This document shows, piece by piece, positions 9,330-10,173 of a stretch of 10,173 bases of DNA (position 1 is the first letter of the stretch; every line of letters starts with the position of its first letter). A program made the position numbers and the translations under genes. Origin of the DNA: Pseudomonadota bacterium (GTDB taxonomy: Bacteria; Pseudomonadota; Gammaproteobacteria; Xanthomonadales; Rhodanobacteraceae); NCBI GenBank assembly GCA_025351555.1, contig JANXVS010000125.1, positions 1 through 10,173 of the forward strand, read 5' to 3'. Under the pieces are notes generated by a model. That model was not told the DNA's origin and made no database searches. It was given only the letters and a program-made list of their open reading frames with translations.

Positions 9330-10173
9330 TTACGCCGTAGCCTTGGGCGCGTCACGCAACTCGCGGCGCAGAATCTTGCCGACATTGGTTTTCGGCAGCG
9401 AATCGCGGAACTCGATGTATTTCGGCAGCTTGTAGCCGGTGAGATTTGCCTTGCAATGGGCTTTGATGATCTCGGCGGTGAGCTTGGGATCTTTCTTCAC
9501 CACCACGATCTTCACTGCTTCGCCGGATTTCTCGTCCGGCACGCCGACGGCGGCGACTTCGAGTACGCCCGGGCACTGCGCGACGACATCCTCGATCTCG
9601 TTCGGATAGACGTTGAAACCGGACACCAGGATCATGTCCTTTTTCCTGTCCACAATGGTGAAATATCCCTTTTCGTCCATTTTGGCGATGTCGCCGGTGT
9701 GCAGCCAGCCGTCCGTGGTGAGCACCTTGGCGGTCTCTTCCGGACGCTGCCAATAACCCTTCATCACCTGTGGCCCCTTGATGCACAACTCACCGACTTC
9801 ACCACCGGCAAGTTCGATCCCGTTGTCGTCCTGGATGCAGGCATCGGTCGACGAGATCGGCAGGCCGATGGCGCCGTTGTACTCGGCCAGATCCAGCGGA
9901 TTCATGCACGCCGCGGGCGAGGTTTCGGTCAAACCATAAGCCTCGACCAAGGTGACGCCGGTGGTTTTCTTCCAACGCTCGGCCACTGCGCGCTGCACGG
10001 CCATACCGCCGCCGAGCGTCAGGTGCAATGCGGAAAAATCCACTTTGTCGAACCCCGGCGTGTTGAGCAGGCCGTTGAACAGCGTGTTGACGCCGGTGAT
10101 CGCGGTGAAGCGGATACCGCTCAAGGTCTTGACGAAACCCGGCATGTCGCGCGGATTCGTGATCAGGTAGTTG
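9330..10173 (-). CDS. fadD: FadD-type long-chain acyl-CoA ligase, N-terminus beyond window
   Basis: Long-chain acyl-CoA synthetases activate fatty acids with ATP and coenzyme A through an acyl-AMP intermediate, for beta-oxidation or lipid turnover, usually at the inner face of the membrane. About 280 C-terminal residues are present; the reading frame stays open to the right edge ([12 protein letters not shown]), matching E. coli FadD, which is about 561 residues long. Visible motifs: [15 protein letters not shown] (adenylate binding), the FadD signature [20 protein letters not shown] with [20 protein letters not shown], and [10 protein letters not shown] with the catalytic lysine near the C-terminus. 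The P-loop-like motif lies off the edge. The Met codon at 10143-10145 is internal. In Xanthomonas the DSF-locus protein RpfB is a FadD homologue, so this could be rpfB; fadD is the safer name. Its TAA (9330-9332) abuts the PilZ gene stop, with no room for a terminator between them. Confidence 0.93.
   Translation of the reverse strand, partial: NYLITNPRDMPGFVKTLSGIRFTAITGVNTLFNGLLNTPGFDKVDFSALHLTLGGGMAVQRAVAERWKKTTGVTLVEAYGLTETSPAACMNPLDLAEYNGAIGLPISSTDACIQDDNGIELAGGEVGELCIKGPQVMKGYWQRPEETAKVLTTDGWLHTGDIAKMDEKGYFTIVDRKKDMILVSGFNVYPNEIEDVVAQCPGVLEVAAVGVPDEKSGEAVKIVVVKKDPKLTAEIIKAHCKANLTGYKLPKYIEFRDSLPKTNVGKILRRELRDAPKATA

Overview
The window is a compact housekeeping block from a moderately GC-rich gammaproteobacterium. 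The proteins resemble those of the Xanthomonadales (Lysobacterales). An RpfE-type gene sits between greA and recJ, and the downstream order prfB-lysS matches the left flank of the Xanthomonas/Xylella rpf locus as I remember it. A Rhodanobacteraceae-type genus is possible, but that is an inference that only a database search could settle.

Layout, left to right. (1) Bases 1-2841: carB, missing about its first 133 residues at the left edge. (2) 2838-3317: greA, overlapping the carB stop by 4 nt. (3) 3372-4319: an rpfE-family gene. (4) 4316-6109: recJ, overlapping rpfE by 4 nt. These four very likely form one transcription unit. (5) 6201-7326: prfB, with the classical in-frame TGA and +1 programmed frameshift. 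(6) 7319-8899: lysS, overlapping or nearly touching prfB. (7) 8982-9329: a small single-domain PilZ gene. (8) 9330-10173, minus strand: the C-terminal half of a FadD-type long-chain acyl-CoA ligase, convergent with the PilZ gene so that the two stop codons are directly adjacent. No gene-free gap is longer than 91 bp. I saw no tRNA, rRNA, CRISPR array or insertion sequence.

How the genes work together. CarB makes carbamoyl phosphate for pyrimidines and arginine. GreA rescues backtracked RNA polymerase. RecJ is the 5'-3' single-strand exonuclease of recombination and mismatch repair. RF2 ends translation at UGA/UAA and controls its own level through the frameshift. LysS charges tRNA-Lys. The PilZ protein is a candidate cyclic-di-GMP effector. 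In Xanthomonas this neighbourhood runs into the DSF quorum-sensing genes rpfG/rpfC/rpfF/rpfB, and RpfB is itself a FadD-type ligase, so the sequence just right of the window matters.

Most unusual signals: a 66-bp, in-frame, hairpin-rich segment inside recJ that looks like a palindromic element turned into coding sequence; a PilZ protein whose first RxxxR arginine appears to be replaced; and an 18-bp perfect palindrome near the start of that PilZ gene. I found no convincing wholly new multi-gene system; most of the window is conserved core genome.
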